From assembly GCA_947493035.1 (NCBI GenBank), contig CANLOW010000002.1, forward strand, positions 186,001-250,000: a DNA stretch of 64,000 bases, in the 5' to 3' direction. The notes below the pieces were generated by a model that was not told the origin of the DNA, ran no database searches, and was given only the letters and a program-made list of their open reading frames with translations. Made by a program: the position numbers and the translations under genes. Below, one piece after another: positions 52,893 to 60,948 of the stretch. The DNA is from an uncultured Aquimarina sp. GTDB lineage: Bacteria > Bacteroidota > Bacteroidia > Flavobacteriales > Flavobacteriaceae. Position 1 is the first letter of the stretch. Every line of letters starts with the position of its first letter.

Positions 52893-53750
52893 TTAAAGAA
52901 CCATCTTCTCAATAGGGCACACTAAAATACCTTCTGCTCCGGCTAATTTTAGTTCATCAATTACGTCCCAAAATTTATTTTTTGGAATGACTGTATGTAC
53001 ACTACTCCACCCTTCTTCTGCTAAAGGCAAAATCGTAGGACTACGCATACCAGGAAGTAACTTAACTACGGCATCAAGTTTATCGTTAGGCGCATTTAAC
53101 AATACATATTTTGCATTGCGTGCCTTTAGTACCGACTGGATTCTAAATTGAAGCTTTTTAAGTAACTCCTTTGCTTCTTCATTTATTAATGGAGAAACGG
53201 CTAATACAGCTTCTGAAGTAAACATTACTTCAGCTTCCTTCAGGTTATTTTTAAATAAAGTACTCCCACTAGAAACGATATCACAAATAGCATCAGCCAA
53301 ACCAATATTTGGTGCAATTTCTACAGATCCTGAAATCTGATGAATCTCATATGAAATTCCTTTATCTGCTAAATACTGATCTACTGTATTAGGATAAGAA
53401 GTTGCAATACGCTTTCCATCTAAATCTTTAATAGAATTATAGGTAGCATCTTTCGGTACTGCTAATGAAACTTTACACTTCGAAAAGTTTAATTTTTCGG
53501 CAACCGTGATATCTTCACCCTTTTCTACCAATACGTTTTCTCCTATGATCGCAATATCAACTACTCCATCACGAAGGTATTGAGGAATATCCCCATTTCG
53601 CAAAAACATAACTTCCATTGGGAAATTACGTGTTTCGGCTTTCAATTGATCTTTTCCATTATCAATGGAAATTCCACAATCTTTAAGAATCTGTACGGAA
53701 TCTTGATTTAATCTTCCGCTTTTCTGAATGGCAATTCTAATTTTTGTCAT
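52893..53750 (-). CDS. hisG: ATP phosphoribosyltransferase, long form
   Basis: 285 aa. First, committed enzyme of histidine synthesis (PRPP plus ATP). The catalytic domain has RIAIQKSGRLNQDS, RNGDIPQYLRDGVVDIAIIGENVL (~50-75) and the PRPP loop GLADAICDIVSSGSTLFKNNL (~150-170). The C-terminal ~75 residues (NAPNDKLDAVVKLLPGMRSPTILPLAEEGWSSVHTVI..) are the HisG_C allosteric domain that binds histidine, so this form needs no HisZ. It heads the operon and is preceded by the His attenuator. Confidence 0.96.
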   Translation of the reverse strand: MTKIRIAIQKSGRLNQDSVQILKDCGISIDNGKDQLKAETRNFPMEVMFLRNGDIPQYLRDGVVDIAIIGENVLVEKGEDITVAEKLNFSKCKVSLAVPKDATYNSIKDLDGKRIATSYPNTVDQYLADKGISYEIHQISGSVEIAPNIGLADAICDIVSSGSTLFKNNLKEAEVMFTSEAVLAVSPLINEEAKELLKKLQFRIQSVLKARNAKYVLLNAPNDKLDAVVKLLPGMRSPTILPLAEEGWSSVHTVIPKNKFWDVIDELKLAGAEGILVCPIEKMVL

Positions 53751-53790
53751 TGTTCGTTCTTTTCCCTAAAAGGAGTGTTTATTTTACTAA

Positions 53791-53824
53791 AAAGACCCGT
53801 TCGAGCTAACTCAAACGGGTCTTT
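53791..53824 (-). terminator. attenuator terminator of the his operon
   Basis: On the minus strand AAAGACCCGTTTGAG pairs with CTCGAACGGGTCTTT (15 bp, one G-U) with a TTAG loop, then U5. It lies 40 bp before the hisG start codon and 28 bp past the leader peptide stop. Its 5' arm can instead pair with the end of the leader ORF. Confidence 0.92.
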
Positions 53825-53866
53825 GCATATATCAATTATGTACATACCAAACTACACCGCTTGAGC
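53809..53866 (-). promoter_or_regulatory. his antiterminator pairing
   Basis: GCTCAAGCGG at 53866-53857 (codons for A-Q-A and first base of V at the end of the leader peptide) can pair over 10 bp (two G-U) with CCGTTTGAGT at 53818-53809, the lower part of the terminator 5' arm. A ribosome stalled at the His codons leaves GCTCAAGCGG free; one at the stop codon covers it. Confidence 0.75.
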
Positions 53867-53908
53867 GAGAAAATAGTAATGATGATGATGTACACATGTA
53901 AAAGTCAT
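53852..53908 (-). CDS. hisL: his operon leader peptide (18 aa, four His codons)
   Basis: Reading from the ATG at 53908: MTFTCVHHHHYYFLAQAV, then TAG. Four consecutive CAT codons stand at positions 7-10, followed by two Tyr and a Phe codon. The peptide is far too short for a functional protein, and His runs of this kind are the sensor in enterobacterial hisL. It lies about 12 nt downstream of a predicted promoter and directly upstream of the terminator. When charged tRNA-His is low, the ribosome stalls at H7-H10 and antitermination follows; when plentiful, it reaches the stop and termination follows. Proposed here from sequence, not from a database hit. Confidence 0.88.
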   Translation of the reverse strand: MTFTCVHHHHYYFLAQAV

Positions 53909-53926
53909 TTCTAATTATTTACTGTG

Positions 53927-53957
53927 CAAAATAAAGAAATAATATTGGCTTATTCAA
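53927..53957 (-). promoter_or_regulatory. his operon promoter (predicted)
   Basis: Minus strand: TTG at 53957-53955, a 20-bp spacer, then TTATTTTG at 53934-53927 (one mismatch to TAnnTTTG). Transcription would start near 53920, only about 12 nt before the leader peptide start. Confidence 0.5.
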
Positions 53958-54042
53958 GTATTGTTTTCACAGATATTCCTAAAAATGGCGTATTGTCCTT
54001 TTTTATCTTATTTTAGAGGGCAACTACTTAAACACAATACTT

Positions 54043-54711
54043 ATGAAGCGGCTTGGTTTAGCATTAGCCACGTTTGTGATATGGGGAAGTATCGCTAGTA
54101 CTTACTATGTTTGTATTATTCGCGATCTATGTGCTCCAACAACAAAAAAGGAAGTCTCTTCTATGGAGACTATCAACCCCTCCACTTCGCTTGAAAAGAT
54201 CTCAAAATCAAAAGTCCTTAAAACGGATTCTATTGTAGTTGACAAAACTATTAACAGCATAGATTCCATTAAAAAAGTAACTTCTGACAGTATTGTCACA
54301 AAGACAGCTCCCATTATTGCTCTTGAAGAAGGCGGATTAGATATTAAATATCAAGATAAGCTTTTAAAGTCGTATACTTCTAATTTCAGAATATACAAAA
54401 ACAATGATTTAGTTCGTATTCCTCTTAGCGTAGGTAATTATGGAACAATACTAAAGCAAGCTATGCAAGAGTATAATGCAGAATTGACTATTATTGGATA
54501 TTATAATGAATTTGAAACCAACGCTACAGGTGTCTTACGGGCTGAGCAAATACGAAAATTGCTTTATGCCGCTTCATTCCCTAAAAAACATGTACATATA
54601 AGAGCTGTGAAAGCTAAATTTAATTTTACGAGTTATGTTTTTAGAGGGGGAATCCATTTTGAATTTAAACCTATTGACACTATTATCTCTTTTAAAAAAA
54701 ATAACATCTAA
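54043..54711 (+). CDS. membrane-anchored OmpA-like protein
   Basis: 222 aa. The N-terminus (MKRLGLALATFVIWGSIASTYYVCIIRDLC) is a single membrane anchor, followed by a Ser/Thr/Lys-rich linker (~35-95). The C-terminal ~120 residues resemble the OmpA peptidoglycan-binding fold: RIPLSVGNYGTILKQAMQEYNAELTIIGYYNEFETNATGVLRAEQIRKLL (~130-180), with N-x-x-L-x-x-x-R-A-x-x-x-x-x-x-L. It is the first gene of a plus-strand run leading to a sugar transporter. A cell-envelope attachment role is likely but no partner is identified. Confidence 0.75.
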   Translation: MKRLGLALATFVIWGSIASTYYVCIIRDLCAPTTKKEVSSMETINPSTSLEKISKSKVLKTDSIVVDKTINSIDSIKKVTSDSIVTKTAPIIALEEGGLDIKYQDKLLKSYTSNFRIYKNNDLVRIPLSVGNYGTILKQAMQEYNAELTIIGYYNEFETNATGVLRAEQIRKLLYAASFPKKHVHIRAVKAKFNFTSYVFRGGIHFEFKPIDTIISFKKNNI

Positions 54712-54724
54712 TAGCACCCGAAGT

Positions 54725-55021
54725 ATGTTTACAGAATTTATACCTAGCGATCGTCCTACTGCTTTTCTTGAAATCGGAATCATTTTATTGATCACATTTA
54801 TCTTAGGTTTTATTTGTGCAAAAATTCCTTTAGGAAAAAAGAAAGCTTTACACACAGGGGCACCATTAGAAGAACCCCACTTTGAAGAAAGAGATATCAT
54901 TACAGAACCTACTACCATTCGTGCCACTCTAACTCGTGAGCGTGGTGGTACTCTGGCTGATAAAAAAGCCATTACCTCAAGTGATAATGACAATTCAGCA
55001 ACTCATGAAGAGGAAGAGTAA
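54725..55021 (+). CDS. small single-pass membrane protein, 98 aa
   Basis: From the ATG at 54725 (MFTEFIPSDRPTAFLEIGIILLITFILGFICAKI), 14 bp after the OmpA-like gene; an upstream frame from 54635 overlaps that gene and is unlikely to be translated. One membrane segment (~14-33) is followed by a charged, probably disordered tail rich in Thr, Arg, Asp and Glu (TLTRERGGTLADKKAITSSDND..EEEE). No family is recognised. The close spacing suggests it works with the OmpA-like protein. Confidence 0.75.
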   Translation: MFTEFIPSDRPTAFLEIGIILLITFILGFICAKIPLGKKKALHTGAPLEEPHFEERDIITEPTTIRATLTRERGGTLADKKAITSSDNDNSATHEEEE

Positions 55022-55076
55022 TTGATTATAACAGCATTAATTCTTTTACCTTCTCATAACGTTTAATTCTTTTTAA

Positions 55077-56366
55077 ATGCCAAAAAACACCGCATCTTAC
55101 TACCGTCAATTCGCCATTATAACATTACTTTTTGCCATCTTTGGTTTTGTTACTTGGCTTAACGGAATCCTTATTCCTTTTCTTAAAAAAGCATGTGAAC
55201 TTACGGATCAACAAGCTTTTTATGTTACTACCGCTTTTTTTGCATCCTATTTCTTTTTAGCGCTACCCTCATCTTGGATTCTTAACAAAGTAGGTACCAA
55301 ACGAGGAATGACTATTGGACTACTAATTATGGCTTTAGGGTGTTTTGTATTTATTTCTGCTGCTGGATCTAGAACTTATAGCTTGTTTTTAACAGGATTA
55401 TTTATTGTAGGGATGGGGTTAGCGTTATTACAAACTGCTGTAAATCCATACATCAGTATTATTGGCCCTATAGAATCTGCGGCTAAGCGGATCAGTATTG
55501 TTGGTTTAGCAAATAAACTAGCTGGTATTTTAGCAAATATCTTATTTGGCAGTATCTTATTAAAAAATGCTACGGAAATTCAAGAAAAAATAAATATCGC
55601 TGATAACGATACTAAAAATGAACTCCTAAACCAGTTGGCCAGCCGTGTTGAAACTCCATATTGGATACTTGCTAGCATTTTAATCATCATTGCAATAGTA
55701 ATTTTTAAATCTACACTACCCGACATCAAAGAACAAGCAGGTGACTCAAGTGATGGTGAAACTTATTTAACTAAGGGTAAAACATCTGTATTTCAGTTTC
55801 CTCATGTCATTTTAGGAGCCTTTGCCATTTTTGCATATGTAGGTGTCGAAGTCATGGCTGGAGATCTCATTATTGTTTATGGACAAAATCTTGGATTTTC
55901 TGAAGACACTGCTAAATTTTTCACTTCTTTCGGTTTGGTAGGATTAATCATTGGCTACCTCGTAACGATTGTAATAGTCCCTAAATACGTTTCTCAAGAA
56001 AAGTGGTTGACGACCTGTACTATTCTTGGGATTCTATTGACTATAGTTTCATACATCGCTACTGAAAATATTGCTGTAGGTGCTTTGGCTGCCTTAGGAT
56101 TTGCTAATGCCGTGATGTGGCCAGCTATTTTTCCTCTAGGTATTAGAGATATTGGAAAATTTTCCAATACAGGTTCGGCGCTATTGGTAATGGGAATCGT
56201 TGGGGGTGCTCTAATCCCTCCTTTTTATGGATGGCTCTATAAAGATGAAAATATATTTGGGTTCGATTTTAGGTCGGCTTTTTTATTCATAATGTTAATT
56301 TGCTATCTATATATCCTATGGTTTTCTAAAAAAGGATATAAGATTGGTTTTCCTAAAAGCATATAA
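55077..56366 (+). CDS. sugar MFS transporter (FucP/GluP family)
   Basis: 429 aa, inner membrane, 12 predicted segments. The family motif NPYISIIGP (~118-126) and the N-terminal FAIFGFVTWLNGILIPFLKKACELT block (~17-41) match the FucP-type fucose/glucose/galactose:H+ symporters. The central loop ~210-240 is hydrophilic, and VMWPAIFPLGIRDIGKFSNTGSALLVMGIVGGALIPP (~345-382) is the second-half hallmark. The actual sugar cannot be read. Follows the OmpA-like and small membrane genes; DUF1697 begins 4 bp later. Confidence 0.94.
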   Translation: MPKNTASYYRQFAIITLLFAIFGFVTWLNGILIPFLKKACELTDQQAFYVTTAFFASYFFLALPSSWILNKVGTKRGMTIGLLIMALGCFVFISAAGSRTYSLFLTGLFIVGMGLALLQTAVNPYISIIGPIESAAKRISIVGLANKLAGILANILFGSILLKNATEIQEKINIADNDTKNELLNQLASRVETPYWILASILIIIAIVIFKSTLPDIKEQAGDSSDGETYLTKGKTSVFQFPHVILGAFAIFAYVGVEVMAGDLIIVYGQNLGFSEDTAKFFTSFGLVGLIIGYLVTIVIVPKYVSQEKWLTTCTILGILLTIVSYIATENIAVGALAALGFANAVMWPAIFPLGIRDIGKFSNTGSALLVMGIVGGALIPPFYGWLYKDENIFGFDFRSAFLFIMLICYLYILWFSKKGYKIGFPKSI

Positions 56367-56369
56367 TTT

Positions 56370-56939
56370 ATGAGGTATGTTGTTTTTTTAAAAGGAATTA
56401 ATGTTGCTGAAAAAAAACGTGTTCCTATGAACGATTTAAAATCACTAATGATAAATTTTAATTTCAAAAATATTACCACAATTTTAGAAAGTGGAAATAT
56501 TGTTTTTGATAATATTCAATATCAACGACATACAATTCCTCGTATTATTCGAGGTGCTATTAAAGACTGTTTTGATTATGATATCCCTGTATTTTTACAC
56601 AATCACAACTCGTTAAAAAATATTATAAAAAACAACCCTTTTTTACAAGAAGAAAACATTAATAAAAGTCAATTATATATTACTTTTTTAGAAGATATTC
56701 CTCCTCCACATAAAATAAAACATTTAGCTTCTCATCTTGGAAATATCAAAGACCGATATCAAATTATAGGAAAATATTTATACATACACTTAACGACTAC
56801 TTATGTACACACAAAACTTTCTAATAGAACTATAGAAAAAAGACTAGACATTGTTGCTACTACTCGAAAGTGGGAGACCATTGAAAAACTAGTTGTAATG
56901 TCTAAAATGAATATAGAACCTATCAATAACCTTATGTAG
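56370..56939 (+). CDS. DUF1697 domain protein
   Basis: 189 aa, cytoplasmic. The family N-terminus RYVVFLKGINVAEKKRVPMNDLKSLMINFNFKNITTILESGNIVFD matches DUF1697: Y-x-x-F/L-L-K/R-G-I-N-V-G/A-x-x-x-x-x-P-M-x-x-L-K, then T-x-x-x-S-G-N-x-x-F. The C-terminus ends with the usual KLSNRTIEKRLDIVATTRKWETIEKL. Function is unknown. It is 3 bp after the transporter gene and probably co-transcribed with it. Confidence 0.94.
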   Translation: MRYVVFLKGINVAEKKRVPMNDLKSLMINFNFKNITTILESGNIVFDNIQYQRHTIPRIIRGAIKDCFDYDIPVFLHNHNSLKNIIKNNPFLQEENINKSQLYITFLEDIPPPHKIKHLASHLGNIKDRYQIIGKYLYIHLTTTYVHTKLSNRTIEKRLDIVATTRKWETIEKLVVMSKMNIEPINNLM

Positions 56940-56986
56940 CTTCATGTTTTTTATTCTAACCTGTAAAGATTTCAAAGCTTTTAATA

Positions 56987-57493
56987 CTATTCCTCTTCCT
57001 GATTAATTACATCTTCCGTTATAGTTTTCTCTATCACATTGAATTTTTCTAATTGCTCTTCTTCTCCTGTGAAATATGGAAATACTTCTAAGATTGGAGA
57101 TTCAGTAATTGATGGTATCGTATAATCACCCAAAGTATCCTTCATTGCCTCATTCGTATTATCAAAGGCTTCTTTTACATCATTTGCTTGAACAAGAAAA
57201 TAAACATTTGTTTTACGTTCCTTTCCGCTTTCCTCGTCTACAGCAATTAGAGCTATCTTAGATTTAAACCAACGATCACCAACTTCAAAAGTATAAACCT
57301 CAGAGATGTTAGATACTTTTATATTTGTAATCTTAAATTCTTGCTCCGTATAGGCTTTCATCTCTTCTGTAATACGAGCTTCTGCTTCAGAATAGGATAT
57401 CGCATCTAATAAATAAGTCTCTGTAACAGGCTTTTCTTCTCCTGTATCAAAGGTTTTTCTATATTTTACTTTACACTCGTACCAAGTAACCAT
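56987..57493 (-). CDS. DUF4494 domain protein
   Basis: 168 aa, cytoplasmic, almost restricted to Bacteroidetes. MVTWYECKVKYRKTFDTGEEKPVTETYLLDAISYSEAEARITEEM is the conserved N-terminus, and FEVGDRWFKSKIALIAVDEESGKERKTNVYFLVQANDVKEAFDNTNEAMKDTLGDYTIPSITESPILEVFPY the centre; both are strongly typical of DUF4494. Function is unknown. It is monocistronic, convergent with the DUF1697 gene and separated from the vWA-type gene by a gap holding a dispersed repeat. Confidence 0.94.
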   Translation of the reverse strand: MVTWYECKVKYRKTFDTGEEKPVTETYLLDAISYSEAEARITEEMKAYTEQEFKITNIKVSNISEVYTFEVGDRWFKSKIALIAVDEESGKERKTNVYFLVQANDVKEAFDNTNEAMKDTLGDYTIPSITESPILEVFPYFTGEEEQLEKFNVIEKTITEDVINQEEE

Positions 57494-57623
57494 AATGCTT
57501 TTTTAAGTTGACAAATATAGGTTTCCGTGTTATATGAATTAATAAGTTTTGATAGGAAATATTCACAATTTCATTTTCTGAAACAAAAACAATGCTGAGA
57601 TAAAAAATCAATTGCCTTGATTC

Positions 57624-57712
57624 AAGCATACGAGGTCTGTAGCTAAAAAAATACTTTTGTTAAAATACGAGAGAAGCCTCAGGAAATTCAACCCAATGTT
57701 GGATTCAAAATG
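57624..57712 (+). repeat. dispersed ~85-bp intergenic repeat, copy 2
   Basis: AAGCATACGAGGTCTGTAGCT..ATACTTTTGTTAAAATACGAGAGAAGCCTCAGGAAATTCAACCC-AATGTTGGATTC: same order of blocks as copies at 4477 and 60721. It fills the middle of the 273-bp gap between two minus-strand genes. Confidence 0.6.
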
Positions 57713-57766
57713 TTTGAAAAACAATAATGACTTCCTCTAGTGCTTATAAAGCATTAGAACAAAGCA

Positions 57767-59782
57767 TTAAACAAGCCCTCTAAATTTTCTCAAAAACCAC
57801 TCTAACCCTAATAACACTATCAAAAAGCCTAAAATATACTTCCAATCGATAAGATCTATCTTACGAGTTGTACTTTTCTGAATAGGCTTGAGCTGCTCAT
57901 TATTCAGTAATTGATGCTTTAGTTCTCTTAATTGATCATCATAGAATAAACCTCCATTATTTTGTTCTGTTAAATTATGAAGGTCTTTAATATTAGGTGT
58001 GTAGAACTGATTTTCTATATCAAAGTCTACAATAGAAAAATAACCACTCTTACTAATATTTGCACCAATTACATTTACCATAAACTCATAATCACCTTGA
58101 GGTAAATTACTTACATCTAATTCATAAAAATTAGATTTTAATACAAATGGCTGATTAAACCGTTCTCCTGTAACCTTGTTTTTAATAGAAGATGTTAACT
58201 TTTTTTTGGCATCAAATTCAAAACTCTTATTAAAATATGAAGCTTGAATATTAACCGCTGTATTCGTATAATTTATACGTTGATAATCTAATAAAAGTCG
58301 TTGTTTTGATTTCTTATTAGCTAAAAATTGAAAAGTTTTATTTAGTAATTCATCAATATTATCGAAATTTTGATGTTGTTTATAATTTTTTAATCTCCAC
58401 TTCCATATCCCTTCTCCTTGTAAAAGCGCTCTATGATTCCAAAAAGCAAGTAAAGGTTGTTTCGTAGATACGCTAGCTATTTTTTTCATTAATAATGCTT
58501 GATAATTCCCTTCAAGAATCACTTCTCCAAAAACAGTTTCTAATGGAGGAAAATCATCTATACTAAATTCATCAATATTAAAACTTTCAAAACCTATGGC
58601 TAATTCAGGAAAAACCTCTTCTGTTTGATTGATTGTTTTTTTATTAAACCCCCACCCTAGTTTATTTAAAAAATTCCAATCGGTACTTTTTCCTGTTATT
58701 ACTAGTATAGGTATATTTTGACGTTCTATTTGTTCTAAAATATTTTTAAAACTAGACTTAGGTTGATAAGCAATAACAAGCTCATAATTGCTGATATTAC
58801 TTACTTCACTAGGTGTAACTATTTTAAACGTATTTCTTTTATTAGATGAGACAATTCTATTAATAGCTCCTATGTCAGGGTGTTTGATATCGCTTATTAA
58901 TAAAACATCTTGCTTTTGATCAATAACATCTATAGACAACAAGTTGCTATTATTCTTCAAATAACGCTCATTTTTTACTGCATCTATAGTTATAGAATAA
59001 TTAGCGATCCCTACTTCATCTGCTTTAAGTAAAGTATTTATAAAATATGATCTTTTCGATTTACTAAAAGTCAACTGTTTTTTAAATAATACTTTGCCTT
59101 TTTTCTTTATGGTTAGTGATCGTTGTATTTCATTTTGTCCTTTATAAGATACTATAACTTCTATCGGGAATTCATTTCCCAAGTAAGCATACTTATTAGC
59201 ATTTACTTTAGAAATAGAGAGATCAGCATAGGAAATTGTATCACCAAAGGCAACTGCATAAATAGGCTGGTTATATTTACTTTTATAATACCCATAGTTG
59301 TTTCCATAGGTTTGATTACCATCTGAAAGTAGAGTAATCGCTGTATTAGGTTTTCGATGTAGTTGCTGAACTTCTGCTAACGCTTGACTAATCTTAGTTT
59401 GCTTATCTTCAAAGCTCAAGATAGTATCTTGAAATGTTTCACCAAAAGTATATGTCTCTATATCAAATTGTTCATTTAGTTTTTCATCCTCAAAGAGCAC
59501 TTTAAAAGCATTAGATAAATTTTTAGTCTGCTTTATATATTCTATTGATCGAGAATCATCAGAAACTAACACAAGCTTAGGTTTTAATTCACTTGTATTT
59601 GTAGTCGTTATTTGTGGATTAATTAATAAAACAAAAAGTGTAAACACACTTAAAAAACGTAAAAAGGCAAAAAGTGACTTACTAAGTAAGTCGCCCTTTG
59701 CCTTTATCTTATATTGAAAAATACTTACCAACAGCGATAAGATTGCTGCGGCAATTAATAACAAAATTGTATGTGTAGTCAA
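57767..59782 (-). CDS. large membrane protein with vWA-like domain, 671 aa
   Basis: Two N-terminal membrane segments (TILLLIAAAILSLLVSIFQY, FAFLRFLSVFTLFVLLINPQ), then a von Willebrand A-like domain (~70-190: KLVLVSDDSRSIEY.., AITLLSDGNQTYGN, a degenerate MIDAS D-D-S-R-S). Beta-rich periplasmic domains follow, then a glutamine-amidotransferase-like region, and one C-terminal membrane segment (YILGFLIVLLGLEWFLRKF). The domain order matches the BatA/vWA-plus-membrane proteins of flavobacteria. The first segment of the operon partner FabG lies just downstream in the window's coordinates (10-bp gap, same strand), so fabG is transcribed first. Confidence 0.82.
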   Translation of the reverse strand: MTTHTILLLIAAAILSLLVSIFQYKIKAKGDLLSKSLFAFLRFLSVFTLFVLLINPQITTTNTSELKPKLVLVSDDSRSIEYIKQTKNLSNAFKVLFEDEKLNEQFDIETYTFGETFQDTILSFEDKQTKISQALAEVQQLHRKPNTAITLLSDGNQTYGNNYGYYKSKYNQPIYAVAFGDTISYADLSISKVNANKYAYLGNEFPIEVIVSYKGQNEIQRSLTIKKKGKVLFKKQLTFSKSKRSYFINTLLKADEVGIANYSITIDAVKNERYLKNNSNLLSIDVIDQKQDVLLISDIKHPDIGAINRIVSSNKRNTFKIVTPSEVSNISNYELVIAYQPKSSFKNILEQIERQNIPILVITGKSTDWNFLNKLGWGFNKKTINQTEEVFPELAIGFESFNIDEFSIDDFPPLETVFGEVILEGNYQALLMKKIASVSTKQPLLAFWNHRALLQGEGIWKWRLKNYKQHQNFDNIDELLNKTFQFLANKKSKQRLLLDYQRINYTNTAVNIQASYFNKSFEFDAKKKLTSSIKNKVTGERFNQPFVLKSNFYELDVSNLPQGDYEFMVNVIGANISKSGYFSIVDFDIENQFYTPNIKDLHNLTEQNNGGLFYDDQLRELKHQLLNNEQLKPIQKSTTRKIDLIDWKYILGFLIVLLGLEWFLRKFRGLV

Positions 59783-59792
59783 ATTAGTATAA

Positions 59793-60539
59793 TTAGGTCA
59801 ACATTCCTCCGTCAACATTAAGCACTTGTCCTGTAACATAAGTACTTAAGTCGCTACCCAAATATACACAAGCATTTGCAATATCTTCTGGTGAACCTCC
59901 TCTTTTTAAAGGAATTCCAGCTCTCCACCCTTCTACAACTTTTTCATCTAATTTAGCTGTCATCTCTGTTTCTATAAATCCTGGCGCTACAACATTACAT
60001 CTAATACTACGAGAACCTAATTCTAAAGCAACAGATTTAGAGAAACCAATAATACCAGCCTTAGAAGCTGCATAATTAGTTTGACCAGCATTTCCTTTTA
60101 CTCCAACAACAGAACTCATATTAATAATAGATCCTTGACGTTGTTTTAGCATCGTACGCTGTACAGCTTTCGTCATGTTAAAAACAGACTTCAAGTTTAC
60201 TTCAATTACTTTATCAAAATCTTCTTCACTAATACGCATTAAAAGGTTATCTTTTGTTATTCCTGCATTATTAATTAAGATATCGATACTTGAAAAATCT
60301 TCAGACACTTTTTTCACTAACTCTTGAGCATCGTCAAAACTAGCAGCATTACTTTGGTAGGCTTTAATAGTAACACCTGTGTCGGCTAAACTAGCCACAA
60401 TCTCTTCAGCAGCAGTTGCAGAAGAACTATATGTAAAAGCTACATTTGCTCCTTGCTTAGCAAATGTTTCTACAATTCCTTTACCTATTCCACGGCTACC
60501 TCCTGTAACAATAGCTGTTTTTCCTTCTAATAGTTTCAT
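59793..60539 (-). CDS. fabG: 3-oxoacyl-ACP reductase FabG
   Basis: 248 aa, short-chain dehydrogenase. Reduces 3-oxoacyl-ACP with NADPH in fatty-acid synthesis. TGGSRGIGKG (~12-21), NNAGITKDNLLMRI (~90-103), catalytic Ser in NMSSVVGVKGNAGQ, Tyr/Lys in NYAASKAG (~153-160) and NVVAPGFIETEMT are all in place. It is followed 10 bp later by the vWA-type gene. A clear -7 box lies upstream. Confidence 0.95.
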   Translation of the reverse strand: MKLLEGKTAIVTGGSRGIGKGIVETFAKQGANVAFTYSSSATAAEEIVASLADTGVTIKAYQSNAASFDDAQELVKKVSEDFSSIDILINNAGITKDNLLMRISEEDFDKVIEVNLKSVFNMTKAVQRTMLKQRQGSIINMSSVVGVKGNAGQTNYAASKAGIIGFSKSVALELGSRSIRCNVVAPGFIETEMTAKLDEKVVEGWRAGIPLKRGGSPEDIANACVYLGSDLSTYVTGQVLNVDGGMLT

Positions 60540-60566
60540 TTAGTTTCGTTTTTCTAAAATGGAGAC

Positions 60567-60574
60567 CAAATATA
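60567..60574 (-). promoter_or_regulatory. fabG -7 box TATATTTG
   Basis: Minus strand TATATTTG matches TAnnTTTG exactly, 27 bp upstream of the fabG ATG. No clear -33 TTG at the standard distance. Confidence 0.5.
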
Positions 60575-60948
60575 ATGTTTAGAAATTATATTAAAATGAT
60601 TAAGGTATATAATGCTTCGAATTGATCTTAGAAAATGAAGCATTCTTAATTAAACAACTCTAGCAAAAAGAATTACCAACAGAGAGTTTATCAGTAAATA
60701 TTTAAACCGACTTCCTTTATGCAAGCATAAGAGTTCTGTAACTTGAAATTACTTTTGTTAAAATGCGAAGAAAGCCTCAAGGAATTCGATCCACAATATG
60801 TGATTAACATACTAAAAATCACCTACAAAAAATAGTCTAAAGGGTTAAAATTAAAACTATTCACAAACTAACCCTTGAGATATTCATATAGTATATAAGA
60901 CTGTTATTTCAAGAAAACCCTTGTTTTACACACTCCTTACAACACTAA
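60575..60948. other. gene-free gap upstream of fabG
   Basis: The 409-bp gap between fabG and the anchor-D lipoprotein gene holds the fabG promoter, the dispersed repeat copy at 60721-60811, and a loose AAGGGTTA/TAACCCTT inverted repeat near 60839-60876. No coding sequence was found. Confidence 0.5.
60721..60811 (+). repeat. dispersed ~85-bp intergenic repeat, copy 3
   Basis: GCAAGCATAAGAGTTCTGTAACTT..ATTACTTTTGTTAAAATGCGAAGAAAGCCTCAAGGAATTCGATCCACAATATGTGATT is the copy that best links the other three. Same plus-strand orientation. Confidence 0.6.

Noticed and set aside
54635-54724. Extended N-terminus of the 98-aa membrane protein
   Set aside because: It overlaps the end of the OmpA-like gene in another frame; the ATG at 54725 directly precedes a clean membrane segment.
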